From positions 124,001 to 188,000 of the forward strand of contig NZ_JASJNC010000001.1 of assembly GCF_030065545.1 (NCBI RefSeq): a DNA stretch of 64,000 bases, written 5' to 3'. Under the pieces are notes generated by a model. That model made no database searches. It saw only the letters and a program-made list of their open reading frames with translations, and had not been told where the DNA came from. This stretch comes from Marinicella marina. Its GTDB lineage: Bacteria; Pseudomonadota; Gammaproteobacteria; Xanthomonadales; Marinicellaceae. The position numbers were made by a program, and so were the translations under genes. Position 1 is the first letter of the stretch. The number at the start of each line of letters is the position of its first letter. Shown here piece by piece: positions 16,496-24,562 of the stretch.

Positions 16496-17585
16496 TATTT
16501 TAAAGGCCCAGAACGGCAGAAACAATCAAAGCAACTTCAGCCCCTTGCATATTGCAGGGGGCACAAAAAAACGCAACCACTTTAAGCTTCAGTTTATGCC
16601 TGAATTGTTAAGTCTTAATATCGAGCCTAACTGGTTGATTGAAAATTTTATTGAAAGAGACACAACAGGGGTTCTTTATGGTCAGTCAGGCTCTTATAAA
16701 ACTTTTCTGGCTTTGGACTGGTGTTTATCAGTGGCAACAGGTAAAAGCTGGCACGGTCTCGATGTGAATCAAGGTTTGGTTGTTTACGTAGCAGGTGAGG
16801 GCAATCACGGCGTTCAGAAGCGCGTTAAAGCTTGGTTGAAACACCATGGTTACAATGATGGCTCAGAAGTTCCATTTGCTGCCAGCAACCAAAGAGTGGC
16901 TGTTCTTAATACTGAAGAGTTAAGTGTATTTAGGCATCAACTTGACCAAATACAAGAACCAATCAAGCTAGTTGTATTTGATACACTGCGGAAATGTTTT
17001 GGCCGTGGCGATGAAAACCATTCAAAGGATATGGGTGAGTTTTTAGACTATATTGAAAACATTAGATACGACTACAACACAACTTGTTTAGTTGTGCATC
17101 ACACTAATAAGAGCAAAGTCATACGCGGCAGTAATGCACTGGAGTCTGATGTTGATTTCGTCTATAAGCTGGAATCAAAGCAGAAGTTGAGTTGTGTGTT
17201 ACATGCCGAAAAGCTGAAAGATTCAGACGCGCCATTACCCAAACAATTTGATTTAAACAATGTTTATCTTGGCAGCCAAAAAGGTAAACCGATTAATTCG
17301 CTGGTACTTGAGCCAGCAGATTACAACCAAGAGCCTGAAACATGCAAGCCCCAAGGCATCAGAGGGATTGTATTTGACTACATACTAGCAAACTGTACTG
17401 CGCCAATGACTTGGACTGATTTAATCAGTGGCTTACTTGATAGTAATTCTGGCAGTGATGACGAACAGCTAACAAAGACAAATATCAGGACGGCTTTAAA
17501 CGGCTTAAAGGATAACAGAACCCCTTTGTTAGACTTTGCCAAGTTGAACGGCCAGAACGCTGTCAGGGCGGTTTCAGAGGGCTAA
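16488..17585 (+). CDS. RepA/KaiC-like AAA ATPase, probable replication helicase or initiator
   Basis: A 365-residue ATPase. Walker A is GQSGSYKT (residues 65-72), Walker B is LVVFDT (161-166), and a sensor-like LVVHHTNKS with RGSN (213-216) completes the RecA-type fold of the AAA_25 group, which includes plasmid RSF1010 RepA helicase. The C-terminal 80 residues (after about 285) look like a winged-helix domain. In islands of this size such a protein usually drives replication of the excised circle. I chose the ATG at 16488 because AAAGGTGA lies just upstream. The nearby repeat array at 19039-19651 is a natural candidate target. Confidence 0.85.
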   Translation: MTDILKAQNGRNNQSNFSPLHIAGGTKKRNHFKLQFMPELLSLNIEPNWLIENFIERDTTGVLYGQSGSYKTFLALDWCLSVATGKSWHGLDVNQGLVVYVAGEGNHGVQKRVKAWLKHHGYNDGSEVPFAASNQRVAVLNTEELSVFRHQLDQIQEPIKLVVFDTLRKCFGRGDENHSKDMGEFLDYIENIRYDYNTTCLVVHHTNKSKVIRGSNALESDVDFVYKLESKQKLSCVLHAEKLKDSDAPLPKQFDLNNVYLGSQKGKPINSLVLEPADYNQEPETCKPQGIRGIVFDYILANCTAPMTWTDLISGLLDSNSGSDDEQLTKTNIRTALNGLKDNRTPLLDFAKLNGQNAVRAVSEG

Positions 17586-17593
17586 AAAATGCG

Positions 17594-17650
17594 TGTATGT
17601 ATGTAAGCTTTCTCTATAGGGGTGATACGTACATACATGTTTTATTAATC
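17594..17650. terminator. Bidirectional terminator-like hairpin between convergent genes
   Basis: TGTATGTATGTA (17594-17605) pairs with TACGTACATACA (17636-17647) with one mismatch and a 30-base loop, between the ATPase stop and the convergent minus-strand gene. T-rich bases follow on the plus strand and A-rich bases precede it. Confidence 0.55.
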
Positions 17651-18433
17651 TTCTGGAATAAAAGCGCCAACAGCAGTAACTTGATTTTTTTCTAAAGCAA
17701 AATAGGTATTGTATTTATCATAATCTAATCTCCATACAGTTAAATCTTCACTCTTTGACATATCTGATGGTTCTCCGTATTTTTCTATAACTTTTTGATA
17801 ATTGTCACCATGTTGAATCGGCCCAATTTTTATACATTTCCAACAGTTATCTTTTGCAACTTGAGTAATTCTTTTAATTTTATTTTCTGTTATCAAAACA
17901 ATTGTAATAAATGTGTCATTGTCATAAAACCAGTTATCTCTTTCTGGGAAAATCCTTTTTAAGTCAAACTCGTCGTTTGGAATGTTTTCAGCATTTGGTT
18001 CAATTAGCCCTCTATCTTTTGCAATACGTACTAATAAACTTTTAGATAAGCTGGAATCTATCAAATCACTATGGTCAATTGATTCATTTAATAATTTTAA
18101 GGTTGCAGGATCGGTAACACGTTTTGCAGTTTTAATATCAAAATTTGAACTTTTTGGTTCATTTGTCTCTGTAACGGAGTTATTTAAAAATCTAATATGT
18201 TGGATTAGTTGTTTATCAGTGACATTTGGTAGTAATGTTTCAGATGTTTTTCTGTAAGGTTGTCCTTTGTAAAAAATCAAATCATCAGCCGTAATATTTA
18301 AATCAATTCCACCTAACGAGATTATTTTTTCAATTTTATTTTCCTGATAATATTCATAAGAAAAAATCACAGCCATGACTATAGCCCAAGCCAAAAACGT
18401 TCCAATAATTCCTATTACAATTTTTTTTAGCAT
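17645..18433 (-). CDS. Membrane-anchored protein of unknown function, sole minus-strand gene of the element
   Basis: A 262-residue protein. Residues about 5-26 form one membrane helix or uncleaved signal anchor; the rest is a soluble, probably periplasmic domain with two close cysteines (NCWKC, a CxxC pair) and a C-terminal part around VIEKYGEPSD that recalls SmpA/BamE-like beta domains. It runs against all other element genes and has its own upstream region (18434-18601), so it is regulated separately, as accessory genes of satellites often are. No known family is recognised. Confidence 0.7.
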   Translation of the reverse strand: MLKKIVIGIIGTFLAWAIVMAVIFSYEYYQENKIEKIISLGGIDLNITADDLIFYKGQPYRKTSETLLPNVTDKQLIQHIRFLNNSVTETNEPKSSNFDIKTAKRVTDPATLKLLNESIDHSDLIDSSLSKSLLVRIAKDRGLIEPNAENIPNDEFDLKRIFPERDNWFYDNDTFITIVLITENKIKRITQVAKDNCWKCIKIGPIQHGDNYQKVIEKYGEPSDMSKSEDLTVWRLDYDKYNTYFALEKNQVTAVGAFIPED

Positions 18434-18601
18434 ATCTATTTTGTCGAACTTTTCTTACAAGGTTTCAGAATTTTTCTATATCGGTTAGATTTCATACTAG
18501 AAATAATACATCAATGGTCACTGACTTACTACAGGTCAACCGATAAATCCGTCAGGTGTTTCGTTCGTTCAGTGGCCTTTTTGATATTAGGGAGTTACAA
18601 A

Positions 18602-18820
18602 ATGATGACTGAGCAAAAACAGATCAAAGCACTTATACAAACGCAACATTACTTACAACGGCCAGACATTGAGCTACTCGACAAGATACAGCAGCTAAAG
18701 GATGAGATTGTCAGAATTTCACACCAACCAACGCCAGACTTAAAACTACATAGATTTTTGATGAACCAACTTAAAAAGGCCCAGCAACAACTATCAGAAT
18801 TTAGAAAGGGTGAAGCATGA
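18602..18820 (+). CDS. Small helical protein, first of a coupled pair
   Basis: A 72-residue protein rich in Gln, Lys and Leu with heptad-like spacing (LLDKIQQLKDEIVRI), predicted by eye to form a helical hairpin or coiled coil. GGAG lies 7 bases before the ATG at 18602, which fixes the start. Its stop overlaps the next gene's ATG (ATGA). Function not recognised. Confidence 0.65.
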   Translation: MMTEQKQIKALIQTQHYLQRPDIELLDKIQQLKDEIVRISHQPTPDLKLHRFLMNQLKKAQQQLSEFRKGEA

Positions 18821-19035
18821 CAGCACAAGACATTATCGGAAAAATGAAAAAAACACGGCGTGCCAACATTGTTAAGTCTAAATCTGATTATAAACAGCGG
18901 TTGCATGAAATTAGAAAAGAACTTGCTCTCAACTCACTAAAAGAGTCACCAGACCTTGAAAGATACAGCCAATTGATTACAGAGCTTGAAGAGACAAAGT
19001 TATTATTAAAACAGGTCGCAGCCTTTAGCAATTAA
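18817..19035 (+). CDS. Small basic helical protein, second of a coupled pair
   Basis: A 72-residue protein with a basic N-terminus (KMKKTRRANIVKSKSDYKQR) and a Leu-rich helical C-terminus. It overlaps the preceding gene by four bases and ends just before the repeat array begins at 19039. A basic helical protein encoded next to a repeat array could bind it, but that is only a suggestion. Confidence 0.65.
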   Translation: MTAQDIIGKMKKTRRANIVKSKSDYKQRLHEIRKELALNSLKESPDLERYSQLITELEETKLLLKQVAAFSN

Positions 19036-19038
19036 TTG

Positions 19039-19651
19039 AATTTCGTAACACTATAAAAATAGTTTTGCGGTACGTTAGACAAAGAATTTTCTGACACCGT
19101 AAAAAGGCCAGCTAGTGACCCCTTAAAAAGTTATCTACAAAGGTTTGAAATACAATGTTAAAATCTTAAAGAAGAACACTAATCCTCTTTCAGTAAATTA
19201 ACCCGATTGCAATATTTTTATGAAGCTATTTATATTTTTCTTACTGCAACTAGTCCCTTCTGTTTCACTTGCATCAGGATCTACTAGTGGTTTTTTGCTA
19301 CTTATCTCAATTATTGTTGCACCGTTTGCCATTATATTTGCATTTTTTTATTTCTTATTTAGAAAAAAGGATTAAGTCAAAGAATTATTATTCGGCAATA
19401 AAAAAGGGTTTTCGGCTACGTTTACTGAATAGTTTTTACGTACGTTAAGCAAACAGTTTTCCGGCACGTTTGAAAACAATTTTCTTGCACTATAAAAAAG
19501 GGGGTTCGGAGTCAGTTTCATTGTAATTAACGGACACTATAAAAAGGGTTTTCCGACACGTTAGCAAATAACACAATAAATAATTTCTGCACACGTTAGG
19601 GAATTGGTTTTCCGACACCGTAAAAAGAAATTAGTTTACACTATAAAAAAG
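19039..19651 (+). repeat. Array of about 13 degenerate repeats, 21-24 bp period (iteron-like)
   Basis: A core YAC/CAC triplet recurs at 19049, 19071, 19095, then (after a small ORF) 19396, 19417, 19441, 19465, 19488, 19535, 19557, 19592, 19616 and 19639. Most steps are 21-24 bp. Each core is usually preceded by TTTTCYGR and followed by one of two endings: CGTTAGCAAA-like (19071, 19417, 19441, 19465, 19557, 19592) or CTATAAAAAG-like (19049, 19095, 19396, 19488, 19535, 19616, 19639). Spacing near two helical turns suggests proteins binding one face of the DNA, as at iteron origins or partition sites. It is not a CRISPR array: there are no unique spacers. Confidence 0.8.
19220..19375 (+). CDS. 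Possible 51-residue membrane protein inside the repeat array
   Basis: An ATG at 19220 opens 51 codons with two hydrophobic stretches: an N-terminal signal-like one (residues 1-18, ending LASG) and a second one (about 24-46) followed by RKKD, a typical positive stop. The hydrophobic pattern and clean end argue for a real gene; the lack of a ribosome-binding site argues against it. It interrupts the repeat array. Small hydrophobic proteins in islands are sometimes toxins or lysis helpers, but nothing specific is seen. Confidence 0.45.
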   Translation: MKLFIFFLLQLVPSVSLASGSTSGFLLLISIIVAPFAIIFAFFYFLFRKKD

Positions 19652-20113
19652 AGGGGTACAGGGGCAATTGAAAGTAAAATTAGTCATTGCTCGACAAACG
19701 AACGCCCAGCTAAATTTTTACATTCACAGAATTTGATTTTTGATTTTGCGTTTAGCTGTAATCAATTTAAAATGCAATTTACCCACACTAAAAAAACCGT
19801 GAAATTGTTTTAATGTGGATATGAAAAGATTACTATGCACCCGTATCAATCAATAAAGCTGACAGGTATTAGTGCCACCCCACCCCTTTGAAATCTAAAT
19901 AATGCGGAAACGCGAAGTTTTCTATGCACCCGTGTTACATCACCATAGGCTTAAATATCTTAGCTATAAATACCGCTTATGCTGAAAAGTTTAATGTATG
20001 GAAGCAAAAACAACTTTATGCGGACGTGTCACCATTTACCAATAGATTTAATTTTTACATATGTACGTGTAAGACTAATCAGTCGTGATATGTGGCTTGT
20101 AAAAATGCCTAAA
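19652..20113. other. Non-coding right part of the element
   Basis: No convincing gene was found here. Visible structure: an 8-bp inverted repeat CAGCTAAA/TTTAGCTG (19707-19714 and 19751-19758) and two copies of CTATGCACCCGT (19833-19844 and 19922-19933), 89 bp apart. The base composition is strongly A+T. Candidate arm-type integrase sites begin at 20114. Confidence 0.5.
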
Positions 20114-20138
20114 CTTGGTACAAAACTGGGTACATTGC
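20114..20138. promoter_or_regulatory. Candidate integrase arm-type sites, right end
   Basis: CTTGGTACA (20114-20122) and CTGGGTACATTGC (20126-20138) share the GGTACA core with two sites near attL (13310-13319, 13355-13364). They lie about 50-70 bp inside attR. Confidence 0.45.
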
Positions 20139-20186
20139 AATATTACATTATTTTAAACTTTACTTATCAGTTACTTACAAGATTGT

Positions 20187-20214
20187 TTCGACTCTTGGTG
20201 TCGGCACCATTTCA
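20187..20214 (+). repeat. Right attachment site (attR), 28-bp direct repeat
   Basis: A perfect copy of 13159-13186. It holds the last 23 bases of the tRNA-Thr sequence without the rest of the tRNA, so it is a scar of integration and not a tRNA gene. Confidence 0.95.
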
Positions 20215-20235
20215 TTCCCCACCCTCAAGACAACC

Positions 20236-22119
20236 TCATTCAAGCACCTTTTTCTGTGGCTTGCCCAAATGGAACCCCTGTAAGTAATCTACCCCAAGAT
20301 TAATCGCCATGGCTGTGGTGGCCTCATCATAACAATATTCGGCGGTAACCTTCATGTTATGACGCTTGGCGATGGCTACTATTTCTCTGGTCACGCGCTG
20401 CGCATCCTCGTCATTGGCTATTGAAGTAATGATTGATCCATCAATTTTAATGAAGTCCAATGGCAAATGGGTTAAACGATCGAAATTTGAATAGCTTCTG
20501 CCCAAATCATCGATACCTACTTTGGCCCCCAATGATTGAAGTTTTAGGATAAAGGTCGTTACCTGCGACAAATCTTCAATGGCTTCTGTCTCTAAAATTT
20601 CGAATTGAATTCTTTCAGCGATATTGGATTCCCTGACACTGCGATACAAAAACACCCTGGTCTTTGTATTCATGATGTCTGATATCGATAAATTAATCGA
20701 TATGATGACTGTATTGGTTTGCGCGAAAGCAATCGAATGAGCCAATATAACCTGTGTGATTTCACTGTAAATGCCGGCCCTTTTCGCTACCGGGATAAAC
20801 TGCTGCGGTGCCACCAACACGTCACCCTGTTCATCGACAATACGGGCCAAACACTCGTACTTGGCCAACTGCTTGTCATGGGCATTAAAAATAGGCTGAT
20901 AAAAGGGTACCAGCCGGTGCTGCTCAATCGCCTCAATCAACTGATGTTTAATGATTGAGTTGGTTTTGTAAGTCTCTGGTAAATTATCACTCTTATTGTC
21001 ATAAACAAAAGACTGAATTTTTTGTCGCTTGGCCTCTTCAAGTGCCATATTGGCCAACATAAAAGCATCGTCATTTTGGTTAACACCACCAACAACCACA
21101 TTCAAACGAATGTATTCATTGCTATTAACTTGGTATCGGTGTGAGACCAAATAAGTAATCAACTCTTCGCTGCCGGCTTTGATTTCATCAACACCGATGT
21201 TCTGATCTTCCAAGATGGCAAAAACATCACCGTCTAAACGATAAACTTTGTAGTTATCGAGCTTATCATGCTTAAAACTATCTAAACGCACAGCAAACTG
21301 CTTCAAAATGTGATCACCAACTGCCGGACCATAGGTGTTGGTGACATCGCTGAATTTTTTGATGTCTATCAAACCCAAATGAATGTGTTGGGCTTTTTTG
21401 AGGTCAGTGAGTAATTGGTTTTTGTTTGGCAAACCTGTCAAGCTATCCTTAAAAAGCAGCTGATATTTCATTTGCCATTGTTGTTTTTTGGCTTTCACAA
21501 ACAAGTACATAACCGGCACCACCAATACCGCAAATAAGCCCGTTAAGATAAAGGCATAAACAAAACTTTTAAACAGCGCGCTTTCAACATCACCCTGAGT
21601 CATGTCGGCCCCCACCACGTAAGTTTCGCCTTGGCTGTTCTGGAACGGCACAAACACTGACCTGAATGAACCCCACCTGTCATGGTATTCAGCGAATTGA
21701 ATCACACCCGTATCGAAAGTCACCTCAACTGCCGGATCCATTTCTGGATAGCGGGTAAAATAAGCTGAATCATAGACTTCCAATGCCAGTTCTTCATCTG
21801 TGGCACTGGAAGCAGTGAATAAAATCTCGTCATCAAAACGCTTAAAACTGTATAAATAAGCAATGCCGACGGAACGGGCATAATCATAAAGCCTGAGGGC
21901 CGCTGCATAATCCTGCTGGTAGCTGATTGAGTCTTGATTGGTCAGCTCATCATGAAAATCTTTGCCCAGTATCGCTCTGGCAGCGTGTGCTGCATTGATC
22001 AGTTCTTGGTTGATTTGGTTGGACTGTTCATAGCGCACGTATTTAAAATGCGCGAGCGAGAATAGTATCAGTACCGAAACATACAATAGAATCAATAAAA
22101 CGACACCACTTTTTTGCAC
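20236..22119 (-). CDS. Membrane GGDEF/EAL protein, probable c-di-GMP phosphodiesterase
   Basis: A 627-residue protein. Membrane helices at about 5-25 and 185-210 bracket a periplasmic sensor domain. A GGDEF domain (about 225-380) has RLDGDVF where the GGDEF signature should be, so it is very unlikely to make c-di-GMP. The EAL domain (about 395-620) keeps Glu in YECLARI, Asn in SINLS, Glu in LETEAIE, the Asp pair in IDDLG, Lys in FIKIDG and QGFHLGKP, consistent with a working phosphodiesterase. The GTG start at 22119 has GGAGG upstream. It lies just outside attR and is not part of the element. Confidence 0.88.
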   Translation of the reverse strand: MQKSGVVLLILLYVSVLILFSLAHFKYVRYEQSNQINQELINAAHAARAILGKDFHDELTNQDSISYQQDYAAALRLYDYARSVGIAYLYSFKRFDDEILFTASSATDEELALEVYDSAYFTRYPEMDPAVEVTFDTGVIQFAEYHDRWGSFRSVFVPFQNSQGETYVVGADMTQGDVESALFKSFVYAFILTGLFAVLVVPVMYLFVKAKKQQWQMKYQLLFKDSLTGLPNKNQLLTDLKKAQHIHLGLIDIKKFSDVTNTYGPAVGDHILKQFAVRLDSFKHDKLDNYKVYRLDGDVFAILEDQNIGVDEIKAGSEELITYLVSHRYQVNSNEYIRLNVVVGGVNQNDDAFMLANMALEEAKRQKIQSFVYDNKSDNLPETYKTNSIIKHQLIEAIEQHRLVPFYQPIFNAHDKQLAKYECLARIVDEQGDVLVAPQQFIPVAKRAGIYSEITQVILAHSIAFAQTNTVIISINLSISDIMNTKTRVFLYRSVRESNIAERIQFEILETEAIEDLSQVTTFILKLQSLGAKVGIDDLGRSYSNFDRLTHLPLDFIKIDGSIITSIANDEDAQRVTREIVAIAKRHNMKVTAEYCYDEATTAMAINLGVDYLQGFHLGKPQKKVLE

Positions 22120-22294
22120 CCGAACAACCTCCGGCTATGTCCTTAAAGTCCATCATTCTTGCATTGAAACACATGTTTTTACAAACATTTTTGGACATTG
22201 TTGGCAAACGCTTCATGCCATAATGGATTTATCTTGAGCCAATAAATTATGGTTGACGATTACACACCACTAAAGCTAACATGGCGATTCCTTC

Positions 22295-22512
22295 AAACAG
22301 GTGCCTGGCGTCATTAAATAATTTTGATGATTTCAGGGTAAACGGGAAGTTGGTGCGAGTCGAGTTAATCATAAACCTCACTCAAAGCCCACACTGCCCC
22401 CGCAACGGTAAGCACTATCAAGCCAGTCATTATGCCACTGTGTTAATCATGGGAAGGCGCTGGTAAGGTGATTCATTTCACTCCTGGTGTGAGTCCGGAT
22501 ACCGGCCTGTTT
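22295..22512 (+). promoter_or_regulatory. Cobalamin riboswitch
   Basis: The leader of btuB contains the conserved blocks in order: GGTGCCTGG (from 22300), GGGAAG with TTGGTG (about 22345), GCCCCCGCAACGGTAAGC (about 22397-22414) and the B12-box region GAGTCCGGATACCGGCC (22491-22507). Binding of adenosyl- or related cobalamin should fold the RNA and hide the ribosome-binding site (AGGAG at 22543), shutting off btuB. The 175 bases before it, up to the GGDEF/EAL gene, hold nothing else I can name. Confidence 0.93.
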
Positions 22513-22552
22513 GATTTATTAACCTCAAAGTTCGGGCGGAACAGGAGTAAAA

Positions 22553-24484
22553 ATGAAACACAAAAACCACAATGGCGTGGCTTGCTGGCTTGCGCTCGCA
22601 TTAAGTACACAAACCCATGCTCAAACAGTCGATGACACAGCACAGCTTACTGACTTAGTTGTTACCGCTGGCATCACCCCCATTGAACAAAACCAATTTG
22701 GTGGTTCAGTCACCCTCATTACCGCTGCCGACATCGCAGCCACTCAAGCCACTTATCTGTCTGATGTACTCAGGTCTGTGCCAGGCTTTGCAGTCAGTCA
22801 ATCAGGCGGCCCAGGCACCCAAACCCAGCTGCGCATTCGTGGCTCAGAAGCCAACCATGTGCTGGTTTTAATAGATGGCATTCGCGTGAATGATCCCACA
22901 GCCAATGATGAGTTTCTGTTTAACTATGCCATGGTGGATAACATCGAACGCATTGAAATTGTGCGTGGACCGCAAAGTGCCATTTGGGGCACTGATGCGA
23001 TGAGTGCAGTGATCAACATCATCACCCGCAGCGACCGCAGCAATCGTTGGGGTTTTGATATTGAGACCGGTTCTTTCAACACCAAAGGCATGGCCTTGGA
23101 TGGCACTGTGGCTGATGAGGGTTGGCGGCTTTCTGCGGGCATCAACGCCCTCGATTCAGCGGGTATCAACATTGCTCGACGTGGCGATGAAGCCGACGGT
23201 TTTGAGAACTTGAACGCCAACTTTGCTTTTGACTACGACTTCAATTCAGCTTGGTCGCTAAAAATGAGCACCAATCACACCGATGCACTGAATGAATTTG
23301 ATGGCACCGATTTTGTGATTACTGGCCTGCCTGTCGATGCCGACTTGTGGACTGAAAGAACTCAAACCAATTCTCAAATAGTGCTTAAACACCGGCCCAG
23401 TGATAAATGGCACAATGAGTTCAGCTACCAATTTTCTGATGTGGATGCTGAAAATTTCACTTTCGGAGCTGGTCAAACCAGCTCAACTGCGGCTGAGACA
23501 GCGGAAGTTAAACTTAAATCCAGCGTGTCATTCGGCACAATTAACCAACACCGAGTCTCTGCCTTGCTGGATCATCGCATGGTTGATTTTGTGCAACGTG
23601 GCACTGCATCACCATTTGGTGACCCTAATCAGGGCCAAGAATATTCAGTAACGGGTTTAGCCGCTGAATACCACCATCAGCTTAATGACCAGTTCAGCTG
23701 GAACCTATCAGCACGGCAAGATAATTTTAACCGCTTTGATGATGTCAGTAATTACCGCTTAGCTGCTTCCTATCAAATTAAACAAGATTTGCGACTGCGC
23801 AGTTCAGTGGGTACTGGCAGCAAAGCGCCTTCTTTTATTGAACGGTTTGGCTTTTTCCCAGCCAATTTCATTGGCAACCCCAATTTAAAACCTGAAGATT
23901 CAGATGCCTTTGAAGTGGCCATTGAAAAAAATTGGGCTAACAGTCAGTTGGTACTGGTTTACTTCAAGCAAAACTTGGAAAATGAAATCAATGGCTTTGT
24001 TTTTGATGCACCATCAGGTTTGTTCACGGCTGCCAATCAAACAGGTGAAAGCGAGCGCAGTGGCTTCGAATTAAACCTCTCAAGCAGCATCTCTACCCAA
24101 TTAGACTTGGACTTTAATTACACCTACACCGATGCCACGGAAGAAAATGCCGCAGGAATGGAGGTCACTGAAGTCAGACGCCCTAATAACATGGCCAGTT
24201 TGAGTCTTGATTATCGATTCGCTGACAATCGTGCACAACTTTATGGGCAATTAAACTATCAGGATGATCAATTAGATGTGTTTTTTGATCCAACCAGTTT
24301 CACCTCATCCAATGTTAAGCTGGGTAGTTATACCACTTTTGATTTGACCTTCAGTTGGCAATTGAATCAACAGCTTCAGCTGTATGCCAAAGGTCAAAAT
24401 TTATTTGATGAAAACTATGAAGAAGTATTAGGCTATGCCCGACCAGGTGCGGCGTTTTATGCTGGATTAAAAGGCAGTTTTTAG
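22553..24484 (+). CDS. btuB: TonB-dependent vitamin B12 receptor
   Basis: A 643-residue outer-membrane protein that imports cobalamin using TonB energy. Residues 1-24 form a signal peptide (ending THAQ). A TonB-box-like DLVVTAG lies at about 34-40. The plug domain (to about 160) has LRSVPGFAVSQ, QLRIRGSEANHVLVLIDG and IEIVRGPQSAIWG. A 22-stranded barrel follows with the conserved end LYAKGQNLFDENYEEVLGYARPG and a C-terminal Phe. The cobalamin riboswitch directly upstream fixes the substrate class. No B12 ABC transporter genes follow; a terminator ends the unit. Confidence 0.94.
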   Translation: MKHKNHNGVACWLALALSTQTHAQTVDDTAQLTDLVVTAGITPIEQNQFGGSVTLITAADIAATQATYLSDVLRSVPGFAVSQSGGPGTQTQLRIRGSEANHVLVLIDGIRVNDPTANDEFLFNYAMVDNIERIEIVRGPQSAIWGTDAMSAVINIITRSDRSNRWGFDIETGSFNTKGMALDGTVADEGWRLSAGINALDSAGINIARRGDEADGFENLNANFAFDYDFNSAWSLKMSTNHTDALNEFDGTDFVITGLPVDADLWTERTQTNSQIVLKHRPSDKWHNEFSYQFSDVDAENFTFGAGQTSSTAAETAEVKLKSSVSFGTINQHRVSALLDHRMVDFVQRGTASPFGDPNQGQEYSVTGLAAEYHHQLNDQFSWNLSARQDNFNRFDDVSNYRLAASYQIKQDLRLRSSVGTGSKAPSFIERFGFFPANFIGNPNLKPEDSDAFEVAIEKNWANSQLVLVYFKQNLENEINGFVFDAPSGLFTAANQTGESERSGFELNLSSSISTQLDLDFNYTYTDATEENAAGMEVTEVRRPNNMASLSLDYRFADNRAQLYGQLNYQDDQLDVFFDPTSFTSSNVKLGSYTTFDLTFSWQLNQQLQLYAKGQNLFDENYEEVLGYARPGAAFYAGLKGSF

Positions 24485-24506
24485 ATTTTGAACTCCATAC
24501 AAAAAC

Positions 24507-24540
24507 ACAGGAGAACTACAGTACAGCTCTCCTGTTTTTT
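24507..24540 (+). terminator. Rho-independent terminator after btuB
   Basis: ACAGGAGA (24507-24514) pairs perfectly with TCTCCTGT (24528-24535), followed by TTTTTT. It lies between convergent btuB and pilU. Confidence 0.85.
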
Positions 24541-24562
24541 AAGTCATCACAAAGCGTGCTGA

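Noticed and set aside
19039..19651. The repeat array as a CRISPR
   Set aside because: The units are contiguous, degenerate and 21-24 bp long with no unique spacers, and no cas gene is present.
19039..19651. GTTAGAC/GTTAAGC in the array as integron attC core sites
   Set aside because: Only two of the copies fit the GTTRRRY core, there are no paired inverse cores, and the recombinase at 13371 is of the P4 type, not an integron integrase.
20187..20214. A second tRNA-Thr at the right end of the element
   Set aside because: Only the last 23 bases of the tRNA are present; no D-arm or anticodon arm precedes them. It is attR.
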